A stretch of 64,000 nt of DNA from Vibrio sonorensis (lineage in GTDB: Bacteria; Pseudomonadota; Gammaproteobacteria; Enterobacterales; Vibrionaceae), in contig NZ_LJJE01000027.1 in assembly GCF_001854765.1 (NCBI RefSeq), positions 1 through 64,000 on the forward strand. Reading direction: 5' to 3'. Below the pieces are notes generated by a model. It was not told the origin of the DNA, ran no database searches, and saw only the letters and a program-made list of their open reading frames with translations. Position 1 is the first letter of the stretch, and each line of letters starts with the position of its first letter. Positions 1-9,264 of this stretch are shown here, in pieces. The translations under genes and the position numbers were made by a program.

Positions 1-1545
1 AGCTGCTGGCGCCGCCGGTTGACCTGTTGGAGCCACTGCGCTGATTTGACCTTGCGGACCAACTTCAACGTCGTACACTTGACCGTCAACTTTCACGCTG
101 TAAGTTTCAATACCACCTTGAGCAGCGGCTGCCGGTGCAACAACTGGTGCTTCTTCTTTACCCGGAGCAGGCTCGAAAGCCTCTGGGTTGTTACGGTTCT
201 TAAGGAACTTAAGGCCCACTTGAGGGAACAAGGCGTAAGTTAATACGTCATCTACTGTTTCCTCTGCCAGCGCGATACCTTCATCTTTGGCTTTAGCTAG
301 CAGATCGTCAGTTAAGGTGTGCAGTTCAGCTTCAAGCAGGTCTGCAGGACGACAAGTAATCGCCTCTCCACCATCCAGAACTTTCGCTTGCAACTCGGCA
401 TCAACCTCTGCTGGCGTTGCCCCGTATTCACCTTTTAGAACGCCAGCCGTTTCTTTAGTGATGCTCTTGTAGCGCTCACCAGTAAGTACGTTAATGACTG
501 ACTGAGTACCGACGATTTGAGACGTAGGTGTCACTAAAGGAATGAAACCCAGATCTTTGCGAACGCGTGGGATCTCTTCTAACACTTCATCTAGTCGATC
601 CGCTGCGCCTTGCTCTTTTAGCTGACCTTCCATGTTAGTCAACATTCCACCAGGTACTTGCGCAATAAGAATTCTAGAGTCCACACCTTTAAGCTGACCT
701 TCGAACTTCGCGTACTTTTTGCGAACTTCGCGGAAATAAGCAGCAATTGGTTCAATCTGATCAAGGTTAAGATTGGTGTCGCGTTCAGTCCCTTGCAGCA
801 TTGCTACTACAGTTTCTGTCGGCGTATGGCCGTAAGTACAGCTCATTGAAGAGATGGCGGTATCTAAGATATCAACGCCAGCTTCAACCGCTTTTACTGC
901 TGTTGCTGTCGACAGACCTGTTGTCGCATGGCAGTGAAGCGCTAGAGGCACATCACACGATTCTTTAATACGGCCGATAAGCTCTTCAGCTTCGTAAGGC
1001 TTAAGCAAGCCAGACATGTCTTTAATACAAAGAGAGTGACAACCTAAGTCTTCTAGACGCTTAGCGAGATCAACCCAAGTTTCAGTGTTGTGTACAGGGC
1101 TAGTAGTATAAGAAAGGGTACCTTGAGCATGTGCACCTACATCAACCGCTGCTTTCACTGCTTTTTGGAAGTTGCGAACGTCATTCATCGCATCAAAAAT
1201 GCGGAATACATCCATACCATTTGCGTGCGCGCGTTCAACAAACTTTTCAACAACGTCATCTGCGTAGTGACGGTAACCTAATAGGTTTTGACCGCGAAGT
1301 AACATTTGCATTGGCGTATTTGGCATCGCCTTTTTTAGTTCGCGCAAACGCTCCCACGGATCTTCACCCAAAAAGCGAATACAAGCATCAAATGTTGCTC
1401 CGCCCCATGTTTCCAAAGACCAGTAGCCAACTTTATCCAGTTCAGCGGCTATTGGTAACATATCTTCAATACGCATACGTGTAGCAAACAGTGATTGATG
1501 CGCATCACGAAGTACCACATCGGTAATAGCTAGTGGTTTAGACAT
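1..1545 (-). CDS. oadA: Oxaloacetate decarboxylase alpha subunit, 3' end outside window
   Basis: Carboxyltransferase subunit of the sodium-pumping oxaloacetate decarboxylase; moves CO2 from oxaloacetate to a biotin carried on its own C-terminus. I read 515 codons without interruption from the ATG at 1543-1545 to the window edge. The N-terminus [13 protein letters not shown], the metal-binding HCHATTG and KDMSGL are typical of the HMGL-like TIM barrel of the pyruvate carboxylase/OadA family. The visible end is an Ala/Pro-rich hinge, so the biotinyl domain (usual AMKM motif) lies beyond position 1. It follows oadG by 29 bases on the same strand, and oadB would be expected next. The ATG has an AAGGAG Shine-Dalgarno. 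Alternative: PycB of a two-subunit pyruvate carboxylase, made unlikely by adjacent oadG. Confidence 0.93.
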   Translation of the reverse strand, partial: MSKPLAITDVVLRDAHQSLFATRMRIEDMLPIAAELDKVGYWSLETWGGATFDACIRFLGEDPWERLRELKKAMPNTPMQMLLRGQNLLGYRHYADDVVEKFVERAHANGMDVFRIFDAMNDVRNFQKAVKAAVDVGAHAQGTLSYTTSPVHNTETWVDLAKRLEDLGCHSLCIKDMSGLLKPYEAEELIGRIKESCDVPLALHCHATTGLSTATAVKAVEAGVDILDTAISSMSCTYGHTPTETVVAMLQGTERDTNLNLDQIEPIAAYFREVRKKYAKFEGQLKGVDSRILIAQVPGGMLTNMEGQLKEQGAADRLDEVLEEIPRVRKDLGFIPLVTPTSQIVGTQSVINVLTGERYKSITKETAGVLKGEYGATPAEVDAELQAKVLDGGEAITCRPADLLEAELHTLTDDLLAKAKDEGIALAEETVDDVLTYALFPQVGLKFLKNRNNPEAFEPAPGKEEAPVVAPAAAAQGGIETYSVKVDGQVYDVEVGPQGQISAVAPTGQPAAPAA

Positions 1546-1574
1546 GCTCATTAACTCCTTTTAAATTTAAAATG

Positions 1575-1832
1575 CTATTTAGCGGTAGAGGTACGATATT
1601 GGTGTACCGCAGCGGAAATGGCCGCAACTACCTTTGGGCTAACAGCAGAAGATGGGGCTTGTGCCCTATTATTTTGGTTTGGTGTCGCGATCGGCTCAGG
1701 CGTTTCTTCTGGTACTAGCGAAGACATCAGCCGCACGAGATATACAAGAATAGTGAGGAAAAGAAATACAACGACCATACCTGTTGCCATCAGGGTCGCC
1801 GCATCTACTAGCAGACTTCCAATATTATCCAT
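1575..1832 (-). CDS. oadG: Oxaloacetate decarboxylase gamma subunit
   Basis: Small membrane subunit that holds OadA and OadB together in the sodium-pumping decarboxylase. The 85-residue product has one hydrophobic segment at about residues 12-36 (GMVVVFLFLTILVYLV), followed by a Pro/Ala-rich polar linker and a short C-terminal region, the usual OadG plan. It is the first gene of the oad operon, with oadA 29 bases downstream. An AAGGAAA Shine-Dalgarno precedes the ATG. Confidence 0.9.
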   Translation of the reverse strand: MDNIGSLLVDAATLMATGMVVVFLFLTILVYLVRLMSSLVPEETPEPIATPNQNNRAQAPSSAVSPKVVAAISAAVHQYRTSTAK

Positions 1833-2192
1833 TTTTGTTTCCTTTCAGTGTCATCCTGACAAGCGTCAAATTCATTTTGCCGCGTACTTGCCGCACACAG
1901 ACGTGCTTTAATTCCTGACAAGTGGTGTAGGATTATCTCGATTGGTTAAAGTTTGTCAATTTTGTTTAATGTACACTTGATGATAAAGCACACATCTAGG
2001 GAAATAATCGTCACACAAATCACATAACTCTGTAATATACGTGCATGGAAGCATAAATAACTGACGATTATCTGAACTTAATCGATATTGATATGAATTA
2101 CTGAGAGTGGGTTAAAAAAACCAGAAATTTCCCTTTAATTACAATTAGTTGTAATACGTAGGTTACAAGAAAGATAACAAAATGTTAAATGC
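1833..2192. other. Intergenic region upstream of the oad operon
   Basis: About 360 AT-rich bases between oadG and the tRNA terminator. I see no credible gene. It must hold the oad promoter, transcribed leftward, and contains one clear inverted repeat (2138-2155). I could not assign a specific -10/-35 pair. Confidence 0.6.
2138..2155. promoter_or_regulatory. Inverted repeat upstream of oadG
   Basis: Perfect inverted repeat ATTACAA-TTAG-TTGTAAT, about 300 bases upstream of the oadG start and just beyond the tRNA terminator. Symmetry and position suit a regulator-binding site, but no regulator gene is adjacent and the distance from oadG is large. The regulator is unknown. Confidence 0.3.
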
Positions 2193-2218
2193 AAAAAAGC
2201 CCCGCATTTGCAGGGCTC
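2193..2218 (-). terminator. Intrinsic terminator of the tRNA cluster
   Basis: Read leftward: AGCCCTGC-AAAT-GCGGGGCT followed by six T. It ends the tRNA transcript about 10 bases after the last tRNA. Confidence 0.88.
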
Positions 2219-2227
2219 TAGTAATGA

Positions 2228-2304
2228 TGGCGCGCTCGGAAGGATTCGAACCTTCGACCGCCTGGTTCGTAGCCAGGTACTCTATCCAGCTGAGCTACGA
2301 GCGC
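2228..2304 (-). tRNA. tRNA-Arg (anticodon ACG)
   Basis: 77 nt including encoded CCA. Acceptor arms GCGCTCG and CGAGCGC pair fully; the anticodon loop CTACGAA lies in a CCTGG/CCAGG stem; T loop TTCGAAT. Anticodon ACG (its A34 is normally converted to inosine) reads CGN arginine codons. It is the last gene of the cluster and identical to the copies at 2486 and 2746. Confidence 0.97.
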
Positions 2305-2340
2305 GCTGATTGTCACTTTCTTTTGAAAGAAACAAGAATG

Positions 2341-2417
2341 TGGCGCGTCCTGGAGGATTCGAACCTCCGACCGCCTGGTTCGTAGCCAGGTACTCTATCC
2401 AGCTGAGCTAAGGACGC
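2341..2417 (-). tRNA. tRNA-Arg (ACG), variant acceptor and T stems
   Basis: 77 nt with encoded CCA and the same anticodon arm as its neighbours. The acceptor stem is GCGTCCT/AGGACGC instead of GCGCTCG/CGAGCGC, and the T stem GGAGG/CCTCC instead of GAAGG/CCTTC. All differences keep pairing, so this is a functional divergent isodecoder, not a decayed copy. Confidence 0.96.
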
Positions 2418-2485
2418 GTGATTTTTAATATCTCAAACGATATCAGGGCAATACCCTTGTATTGTCTTCCTCAATAAAGAAGAAA

Positions 2486-2562
2486 TGGCGCGCTCGGAAG
2501 GATTCGAACCTTCGACCGCCTGGTTCGTAGCCAGGTACTCTATCCAGCTGAGCTACGAGCGC
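2486..2562 (-). tRNA. tRNA-Arg (anticodon ACG)
   Basis: 77 nt, with the same sequence as the copy at 2228-2304. Full cloverleaf, CCA encoded. Confidence 0.97.
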
Positions 2563-2628
2563 GCAGGATGTGAAATATATCACACTTTATTATCTTTGAA
2601 ACAAAAAAATTGACCATAGGCCAATTAA

Positions 2629-2721
2629 TGGCGGTGAGGGAGGGATTCGAACCCTCGATACGGCTACAAACCGTATACTCCCTTAGCAGGGGAGCGCCTT
2701 CAGCCTCTCGGCCACCTCACC
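2629..2721 (-). tRNA. tRNA-Ser (anticodon GCT)
   Basis: 93 nt, a class II tRNA with a long variable arm (TATACGG/CCGTAT). Acceptor GGTGAGG/CCTCACC; anticodon loop CTGCTAA gives GCT, reading AGC/AGU serine codons; CCA encoded. Same sequence as the copy at 2851-2943. Confidence 0.97.
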
Positions 2722-2745
2722 GTTTTATTCCCTGGTAAGGAAATA

Positions 2746-2822
2746 TGGCGCGCTCGGAAGGATTCGAACCTTCGACCGCCTGGTTCGTAGCCAGGTACTC
2801 TATCCAGCTGAGCTACGAGCGC
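2746..2822 (-). tRNA. tRNA-Arg (anticodon ACG)
   Basis: 77 nt, same sequence as the copy at 2228-2304. It lies between the two tRNA-Ser genes, suggesting duplication of a Ser-Arg unit. Confidence 0.97.
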
Positions 2823-2850
2823 GCATTGCTTTGTTTCAAAGCAGCAAGAA

Positions 2851-2943
2851 TGGCGGTGAGGGAGGGATTCGAACCCTCGATACGGCTACAAACCGTATAC
2901 TCCCTTAGCAGGGGAGCGCCTTCAGCCTCTCGGCCACCTCACC
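2851..2943 (-). tRNA. tRNA-Ser (anticodon GCT), first gene of the cluster
   Basis: 93 nt class II tRNA with long variable arm and encoded CCA, same as the copy at 2629-2721. First transcribed gene of the six-tRNA array. A serV-argVYZQ array beside csrA is also the E. coli arrangement, which supports orthology of the locus. Confidence 0.97.
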
Positions 2944-3090
2944 GTCTTGCGGAGGCACATATTACGATTTACCGAAAATATGTCAAACATTTTCTTGGCA
3001 AAATCAGTAAAAAAACAGCCAACCGTTGGCTATTTAATCAAAGCGACGTGAAATCGCCCTTTTCACCTGTTTTTTAAAACAAATGGCAAT

Positions 3091-3119
3091 AAAAAAGGCT
3101 GACAAATGTCAGCCTTTTT
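3091..3119 (-). terminator. Intrinsic terminator of csrA
   Basis: GGCTGACA-AA-TGTCAGCC flanked by A-run and T-run, directly after the csrA stop. The flanks are symmetric, so it could work in both directions. Confidence 0.85.
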
Positions 3120-3126
3120 CCTGTAA

Positions 3127-3324
3127 TTAGTAGTTGCCCGATGCAACGTTACCATTACCTTTTTCTGCTTGAATGCGCATGTAGATTTCTTCGCGGTGTA
3201 CGGATACTTCTTTAGGTGCATTAACACCGATGCGTACCTGATTACCTTTAACACCTAGAACGGTAACTGTCACTTCATCACCGATCATTAGAGTTTCGCC
3301 TACGCGGCGAGTCAAAATTAGCAT
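3127..3324 (-). CDS. csrA: Carbon storage regulator CsrA
   Basis: Homodimeric RNA-binding post-transcriptional regulator that binds GGA motifs in mRNA leaders and is titrated by Csr sRNAs. The 65-residue product starts [18 protein letters not shown], the invariant CsrA N-terminus carrying RNA-contact residues L4 and R6, and continues through [16 protein letters not shown] with the second RNA-contact residue R44. The length matches the family (about 61-70 residues). The start follows a GAGCAA Shine-Dalgarno. The gene sits between the Ser/Arg tRNA cluster and lysC, a conserved gammaproteobacterial position. No csrB/csrC-type RNA was seen here. Confidence 0.97.
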   Translation of the reverse strand: MLILTRRVGETLMIGDEVTVTVLGVKGNQVRIGVNAPKEVSVHREEIYMRIQAEKGNGNVASGNY

Positions 3325-3414
3325 TCTTTGCTCCTTGAGTAATCTCTGACTTATCTTTCTACCAAGCTATTATCCAATAAAAAAACCAGTTACGTAAACT
3401 CAATCTGACTGAGA

Positions 3415-4601
3415 TCAGCCTAAAATAAGCTGTTTTTTACCAATAGTTGGCATTTCGCTTGAGGTAATGTAAGCATCATGGAGAATATTGGCAGCGCGAT
3501 CTATCTGATCTGGCGCGACCACTAACATTAATGATTGCTTATCGAGTGCACTATGCCTAACTTCAACACCGTGCGCTGCGAGTAATTCATATGAATGCTC
3601 AACCAATCCTTCGGCTTGCAGCCCTACTGCTGTAAGCAAACTTACCGCTTCACTATTACGGATTTTGTCTTCGAACACCAGAGCCAATTTAGCAACACTG
3701 TCCTGTTTTATAATAATGTCTGTCCATTCTGCTCGCTCGATCACATTCCAAATATCAATGCCGAGCATTTTAGCCTGCTTGATGACGGCACTGGACTGCT
3801 CATTGTGTATTTTTATCAAACACATATCGCGCGCGATAGCGAGACCACAAACATCCGACTGACAAACTTCACCTTTGACTAAACTGCCATTACCTGATTC
3901 AAAGCTAGATAACACCCTAAGAGGTACATTGTTGCGCCACGCATATTGGACAGAAGGTAAATGCAGAACTTTCGCCCCTTTTTGTGCCATCTTCTCCATT
4001 GACGGAAAATCGATAATCTCTAACTTACTTGCTGTTGGAACAACTCTTGGGTCACATGTATATATCCCATCAACATCAGTAAATATCTGGCACTCGTCAG
4101 CCCCTAAGGCCCCCGCTAGGTAACGGCGCTGGTATCTGAGCCACCTCGCCCTAAGGTAGTTATATCCCCATTATCGTTGATCCCCTGAAACCCCGCGACA
4201 ATAACGATTTCGTCACTTTGTATTAGGTTCAGGATCACTTCACTATTCACCTGTTTAATCGTAGCATCATTGTACTGATTATCGGTGATAATACCGGCTT
4301 GAGTTCCGGTTAGAGAGCGGGCGTTGTAACCCATTTTATTCAGTGTCATCGCCAACAATGCCATCGACACTTGCTCACCTGCAGAGAGCAAAACATCAAG
4401 TTCCCTAGCTGTCGGGACGCTGTCAATTTCTTTGGCCAATCCCATCAGGCGATTAGTTTCACCTGACATCGCCGAAACGACAACTACTACTTGATTACCA
4501 TCATCTTTCGCTTTAATGATGTGTTTAGCTACGTTGTGAATGCGTTCTACACTTCCAACAGACGTTCCGCCAAACTTTTGCACGATAAGGGGCTTTTTCA
4601 C
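3415..4601 (-). CDS. lysC: Aspartokinase, apparent -1 frameshift near 4122
   Basis: Phosphorylates L-aspartate, the first step towards lysine, threonine, methionine and diaminopimelate. The first 161 codons (GTG start, KFGGTSVGS phosphate loop, GRGGSDTSAV active-site motif) run into a stop at about 4116. The next frame continues at once with LAGALGADECQ and carries TDVDGIYTCDPR and two C-terminal ACT domains to the stop at 3415. Adding one base where GTTACCTAG would be expected to carry an extra C restores a protein of about 395 residues, normal for a monofunctional aspartokinase. Start: GTG at 4599-4601 behind GGGAAGG. It lies between alaS and csrA. Likely a sequencing deletion rather than a true pseudogene. 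Confidence 0.9.
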
Positions 4602-4617
4602 CAGTCTTCACCTTCCC

Positions 4618-4660
4618 AAGACTAAAGTCTTCTTGTGACCCAACTAAAGATTTATGGGTC
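4618..4660 (-). promoter_or_regulatory. Two small hairpins in the lysC leader
   Basis: Between the terminator-like hairpin and the lysC GTG lie AAGACT-AA-AGTCTT (4618-4631, close to the ribosome-binding site) and GACCCA...TGGGTC (4637-4660). They could modulate lysC translation. I could not fit them to a lysine riboswitch, which is considerably longer. Confidence 0.3.
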
Positions 4661-4664
4661 GTTA

Positions 4665-4720
4665 AACAAAAAACAAGCCGGTAGATTCTCTCAACTTATT
4701 GAGCTCAATATACCGACTTG
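4665..4720 (-). terminator. Second terminator-like hairpin between alaS and lysC
   Basis: Read leftward: CAAGTCGGTA...TACCGGCTTG (one G-T pair) followed by TTTTTTG. The loop contains the palindrome TATTGAGCTCAATA. It lies directly downstream of the alaS terminator and upstream of lysC, so it is either a backup terminator for alaS or an attenuator in a lysC leader. Confidence 0.6.
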
Positions 4721-4723
4721 ATG

Positions 4724-4767
4724 CAGAAAAAATTACGCTCAATCAAGCTTGTTGATTGAGCGTAAAA
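4724..4767 (-). terminator. Intrinsic terminator of alaS
   Basis: A 14-bp perfect stem (TTACGCTCAATCAA with TTGATTGAGCGTAA, loop of five), followed leftward by six T. Begins about 12 bases after the alaS stop. Confidence 0.88.
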
Positions 4768-4778
4768 TTATTTATCTG

Positions 4779-7360
4779 TTAAAGACGCTCAGCTAGCCAA
4801 GCATCTACTGACTCTAGAGCAGCTGGCAAAGCTCCTGCATCTGAGCCACCTGCTTGAGCCATATCTGGGCGTCCTCCGCCTTTACCACCAACTTGCTGAG
4901 CTACCATGTTAACCAGTTCACCAGCTTTCACTTTACCGGTAAGATCTTTGGTAACACCTGCGATCAGGCCAACTTTGTCACCTGCCACATTACCAAGCAT
5001 GATGACGCCGCTACCCAGTTGGTTCTTGAGGTCATCAACCATACCGCGCAGCGCTTTATTGTCTGCACCGTCAAGTTGAGCGACTAAAACTTTAATACCC
5101 GCAATGTCTTTTACTTGATCAGTCAAACTCGCGCTGGCTTGAGACGCAAGCTTGTCTTTCAATTGCTGGATCTCTTTTTCTAGCGCCTTCGCTTTACTAG
5201 CAGCATCGTTAAGCTTGCTTTCAAAATTACGTGTTTGAGCGTCAACGACATCCAATGCTGATTCGCCAGTAACCGCTTCGATACGACGAATACCCGCTGC
5301 AATACCACCTTCAGAAGTGATTTTGAAAAGGCCGATATCACCGGTGTTGGCAGCGTGAATACCACCACAAAGCTCTGTCGAAAAATCGCCCATAGATAAT
5401 ACGCGTACTTCGTCATCGTATTTTTCGCCGAACAGTGCCATCGCACCTTTCTGCTTAGCCGATTCGATGTCCATGATGTCAGTTTGAATCACGTGATTGC
5501 GACGAACTTGAGCATTTACTAAGCGCTCAACTTCTTTTAGCTCTTGAGCCGTCACGGCTTCAAGGTGTGAGAAGTCAAAACGCAAATTGTCTGGTTTTAC
5601 CAAAGAACCCTTCTGCGCTACATGCTCACCAAGGACTTGGCGAAGCGCTGCGTGAAGCAGGTGAGTCGCTGAGTGGTTTAGAGAAATAGCGGCACGGCGC
5701 TCGGCATCAACGTTTGCTTCAACTTGATCCGCTTTCGCTAATACACCCTCTGCCAGTTCGCCGTGGTGTGCGATGGCATTACCAAGCTTCTGTGTGTCTT
5801 GAACTTTAAATAGACCCGATGCTGTTTTTAACACACCTGCATCACCACACTGACCACCGGATTCCGCATAGAAAGGCGTCTCTTCTAATACGACGATAGC
5901 CGCTTGCCCAGCGGAAAGCGCTTCAACTTCTTCACCATCGACAAACATAGCGACGACTGAAGATTGGCCTTGAGTGCCAGCGTAACCGCAGAACTCTGTC
6001 TGCGCATCAACTTTGATTGCATCGTTGTAGTCAGTACCAAATTGACCCGCTTCGCGAGCGCGTTGGCGCTGTGCTTCCATCGCTTTTTCAAAGCCAGCTT
6101 CATCAATAGTAAAGTCGCGTTCACGGGCAACATCGTTGGTCAAATCTGCAGGGAAACCATAAGTATCGTATAGCTTAAATACGGTTTCACCATCTAGCTC
6201 TTTTCCTTCAAGGCTGTCCAGAGCTTCATTTAGGATAGTCATGCCTCGGTCAAGTGTGCGGCCAAAGTTCTCTTCTTCGATGCGAAGTACTTTTTCAACA
6301 AGCGCTTGCTGTTTTTTCAGCTCTTCACCTGCACTGCCCATCACTTGAGCTAAAATGCCAACCAATTTGTAGAAGAATGCTCCTTGTGCACCTAGCTTGT
6401 TTCCGTGGCGAACCGCACGACGGATAATTCGGCGCAGCACGTAACCGCGACCTTCGTTTGAAGCATCACGCCATCTACGATCAAGAAAGCACAAGAACGG
6501 ATGTGATCAGCAACTACTCGCAACGATTGATTAGACAGATCTTCATAGCCAATCACTTCTGAGGTCGCTTTGATTAGCTTCTGGAAAACGTCGATTTCAT
6601 AGTTTGAGTGAACGCCCTGCATAATAGCTGAGATACGCTCAATTCCCATTCCCGTATCCACTGATGGCTTTGGAAGGGGCTCCATAGTGCCATCCGCATG
6701 GCGGTTAAACTGCATAAATACGTTGTTCCAGATCTCGATGAAACGGTCACCGTCTTCTTCAGGAGTACCCGGACGGCCGCCCCAGATATGTTCTCCGTGA
6801 TCGTAGAAGATCTCTGTACAAGGGCCACAAGGACCAGTATCACCCATTTGCCAGAAGTTATCTGACTCGTATGGTTTACCGCCTTCTTTGTCGCCAATAC
6901 GAACGATGCGATCTGCCGGAACACCTACTTTTTTGTTCCAGATATCAAAGGCTTCATCATCGGTTTCGTAAATCGTTACCAATAAACGGTCTTTTGGCAG
7001 TTGCAGAACTTCGGTCAAAAACTCCCAAGCAAAAGCGATGGCGTCTTCTTTGAAGTAATCACCAAAACTGAAGTTGCCTAGCATTTCAAAGAAGGTGTGG
7101 TGACGGGCGGTAAAACCAACGTTTTCCAAATCATTGTGCTTACCACCTGCACGTACACAACGCTGAGCCGTAGTCGCTCGGGTGTAGGCGCGCTTCTCAA
7201 GGCCTAAGAAACAATCTTTAAATTGGTTCATCCCAGCGTTAGTGAACAGTAGTGTTGGATCGTCATGGGGAACCAACGATGAACTGTCTACGATTTGGTG
7301 TCCTTTGCTTTCAAAGAACTTGAGGAACGCGTTACGAACCTCATCAGTGCTCATGTACAT
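4779..7360 (-). CDS. alaS: Alanyl-tRNA synthetase, apparent -1 frameshift near 6463
   Basis: Charges tRNA-Ala. The N-terminal catalytic part reads from 7360 ([19 protein letters not shown], then NAGMNQFKD) to [15 protein letters not shown], after which the frame shifts. The next frame continues with [20 protein letters not shown] and carries the editing-domain zinc motif [10 protein letters not shown], the downstream [13 protein letters not shown] and the C-Ala domain ending [12 protein letters not shown]. One missing C (GTGATGCTTCAA for expected GTGATGCCTTCAA) accounts for the break, and the repaired protein is about 860 residues, the normal length. AlaS is essential, so a sequencing deletion is the best explanation. 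The ATG at 7360 follows AGGAAG; a second ATG two codons later is possible. Terminator downstream at 4724-4767. Confidence 0.93.
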
Positions 7361-7491
7361 GCAGCTCTTCCTGAAATAGTCGAGTTAGAATTTTGCCGTA
7401 TTGTAGATCATGGTTAAGGCTTCGACTAGCTTTCTTGTAGAAAAGAGCACTTGGAGGGAAGAATGATAGGTAAAACAGTGGATTTATCTAT

Positions 7492-7959
7492 TTAATCAGG
7501 GTCGATTTCGCAAAGCGCGTACTCGATCTGTTCAAAACTAAAACCTCGGTATTGGAGAAATCTCACCTGCTTTGCTTTCTCTTTGTGATCTTTTGCCGCG
7601 ATACCTTTAAATTTTTTCTCTGCTGCCTGTTTTGCAAGATCAAACCAATCTTGAGGCTCTTCTGACATGGCAAGCTCAATGTTGTTTGCGTCGACTCTTT
7701 TTTGCGCCAACTCTTGTCGAATGCGTCGTTCGCCATGCCCTTTATAGACGTGCTGACGAATTTGGCTTTTCGCATATCTGAGGTCATCGAGATATTTGTG
7801 TTCTAAGCAAAAAGCGATCGCTTCTGTTACTTGATCGTCACTATAGCCTTTGGCAACTAGCTTGTGATAAAGCTCCTGTTCGCCGTGATCTCTTCGGCTG
7901 AGTAACTGGATTGCAGCTTCTCTACTAGACAAGTGTGAAGTCGTATTTTTTCGGTACAT
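7492..7959 (-). CDS. recX: Regulatory protein RecX
   Basis: Inhibits RecA filament growth. The product (about 155 residues from the chosen ATG) is a string of small three-helix repeats: [22 protein letters not shown], then [24 protein letters not shown]-like and [13 protein letters not shown], ending [11 protein letters not shown], which is typical of RecX. The frame is open further upstream to 7992, but that stretch encodes the recA terminator hairpin, so I place the start at the ATG at 7957-7959. It lies downstream of recA on the same strand, so its expression probably depends on read-through of that hairpin, as in other gammaproteobacteria. Confidence 0.92.
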   Translation of the reverse strand: MYRKNTTSHLSSREAAIQLLSRRDHGEQELYHKLVAKGYSDDQVTEAIAFCLEHKYLDDLRYAKSQIRQHVYKGHGERRIRQELAQKRVDANNIELAMSEEPQDWFDLAKQAAEKKFKGIAAKDHKEKAKQVRFLQYRGFSFEQIEYALCEIDPD

Positions 7960-7978
7960 AGCTCGGTGTGTAGATAAT

Positions 7979-8004
7979 AAAAAGCCCCGCACTGCGAGGC
8001 TTAT
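7979..8004 (-). terminator. Terminator between recA and recX
   Basis: Read leftward: AAGCCTCGC-AGT-GCGGGGCTT then TTT, with one imperfect pair. It lies between the recA stop and the recX start. In E. coli a recA-recX terminator gives low read-through expression of recX; the same role is inferred here. Confidence 0.7.
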
Positions 8005-8030
8005 ACAACTTTTGAACTCAAGCTATCAGC

Positions 8031-9071
8031 TTAGAATTCTTCTTCTTTTGGCATTTCACCAGTTTCTGGCTCTTCAGGTGTCGCCGTTACCAGTAGAAGC
8101 TCACGAAGTTTAGCATCGATAGTTTGTGCCACTTCTGGGTTCTCACGCATATATTTGCAAGCGTTCGCTTTACCCTGACCAATCTTATCGCCATTGTAGC
8201 TGTACCATGCACCCGCTTTTTCAACGAGCTTGTGCTTAACACCTAAATCTACTAGTTCACCTTCGCGGTTAAAGCCTTGACCGTACATGATTTGAGTATT
8301 GGCTTCTTTAAATGGTGCTGCAATCTTGTTCTTAACGACTTTAATTCGAGTTTCGTTACCAACAACCTCATCACCTTCTTTGATAGCGCCAGTACGACGG
8401 ATATCTAAACGAACCGATGCATAGAATTTAAGTGCGTTACCACCGGTTGTGGTTTCTGGGTTGCCAAACATCACACCAATCTTCATACGGATTTGGTTGA
8501 TGAAGATACACATACAGTTGGACTGTTTAAGGTTACCAGTCAGTTTGCGCATCGCTTGTGAAAGCATACGAGCTTGAAGACCCATGTGGCTATCACCCAT
8601 TTCACCTTCAATTTCCGCTTTAGGTGTTAATGCAGCAACAGAGTCAACAACCATGACATCAATTGCGCCAGAACGTGCTAATGCGTCACAAATTTCTAGC
8701 GCTTGCTCACCCGTGTCTGGCTGAGAAACCAAAAGTGCATCGATATCTACGCCCAATTTTTTAGCGTAAACAGGGTCTAGCGCGTGCTCTGCATCGATAA
8801 ACGCACAAGTTTTACCTTCGCGCTGAGCAGCAGCAATCAGTTCTAGTGTAAGCGTCGTTTTACCTGATGATTCAGGACCGTAAACCTCAACAATACGACC
8901 CATTGGCAGACCGCCAGCACCAAGTGCGATATCTAGAGAAAGTGAACCCGTAGAGATAGTTTCAACATCCATTGCGCGGTTATCACCAAGGCGCATAATT
9001 GAACCTTTACCAAACTGCTTTTCAATTTGACCTAGCGCAGCGGCGAGAGCTTTCTGTTTATTATCGTCCAT
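8031..9071 (-). CDS. recA: Recombinase RecA
   Basis: DNA-dependent ATPase that forms the strand-exchange filament and triggers LexA self-cleavage. From the ATG at 9069-9071 ([20 protein letters not shown]) the product is 346 residues. Visible motifs: Walker [44 protein letters not shown] (loop L1 region), [22 protein letters not shown] (loop L2 region), and an acidic C-terminal tail. The frame extends upstream to 9158, but family alignment starts at 9071 and the extension runs into the promoter. Transcribed from a promoter under LexA control at 9157-9184; recX follows. Confidence 0.98.
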   Translation of the reverse strand: MDDNKQKALAAALGQIEKQFGKGSIMRLGDNRAMDVETISTGSLSLDIALGAGGLPMGRIVEVYGPESSGKTTLTLELIAAAQREGKTCAFIDAEHALDPVYAKKLGVDIDALLVSQPDTGEQALEICDALARSGAIDVMVVDSVAALTPKAEIEGEMGDSHMGLQARMLSQAMRKLTGNLKQSNCMCIFINQIRMKIGVMFGNPETTTGGNALKFYASVRLDIRRTGAIKEGDEVVGNETRIKVVKNKIAAPFKEANTQIMYGQGFNREGELVDLGVKHKLVEKAGAWYSYNGDKIGQGKANACKYMRENPEVAQTIDAKLRELLLVTATPEEPETGEMPKEEEF

Positions 9072-9156
9072 CACTTTCTCCAAACAACTCACTCGACTTT
9101 GAGAGAGCGTATATTCATTTTGATTTTGGCGTACGAGCGATTCGTTAATGACAGCC

Positions 9157-9184
9157 ATTATACTGTTGATTCATACAGTGTCTA
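9157..9184 (-). promoter_or_regulatory. recA promoter with LexA (SOS) box as spacer
   Basis: Read leftward: -35 TAGACA (9184-9179), then 16 bases CTGTATGAATCAACAG (9178-9163), then -10 TATAAT (9162-9157). The 16-base spacer is a LexA box (CTGT-N8-ACAG), so LexA would directly block RNA polymerase. The -10 is perfect; the -35 matches TTGACA at four of six positions. Confidence 0.9.
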
Positions 9185-9264
9185 TACCTGTATGACATTT
9201 TTTTCGACTCATTTTCCAATGCCTTGTTTTATTGTGAGATAAATTACAAAACCAAGCTAACCGC

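Noticed and set aside
2228..2943. Regularly spaced near-identical repeats resembling a CRISPR array
   Set aside because: They are tRNA genes with full cloverleafs and encoded CCA; the intervals are not uniform spacers.
2228..2943. tRNA cluster as an integration site for a mobile element
   Set aside because: No integrase, partial tRNA repeat or foreign-looking block on either side.
2182..3077. Forward-strand reading frames encoding repeated ARSEGFEPSTAWF-type peptides
   Set aside because: These are translations through the reverse complement of tRNA genes, a well-known annotation artefact.
4600..4730. Lysine riboswitch before lysC
   Set aside because: The interval is too short and I could not place the conserved core; only simple hairpins are visible.
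7960..7992. Longer recX start at 7992
   Set aside because: The extension encodes the recA-recX terminator hairpin; family alignment begins at the internal ATG.
9072..9158. Longer recA start at 9158
   Set aside because: It reads into the -10 region of the recA promoter and has no family similarity.
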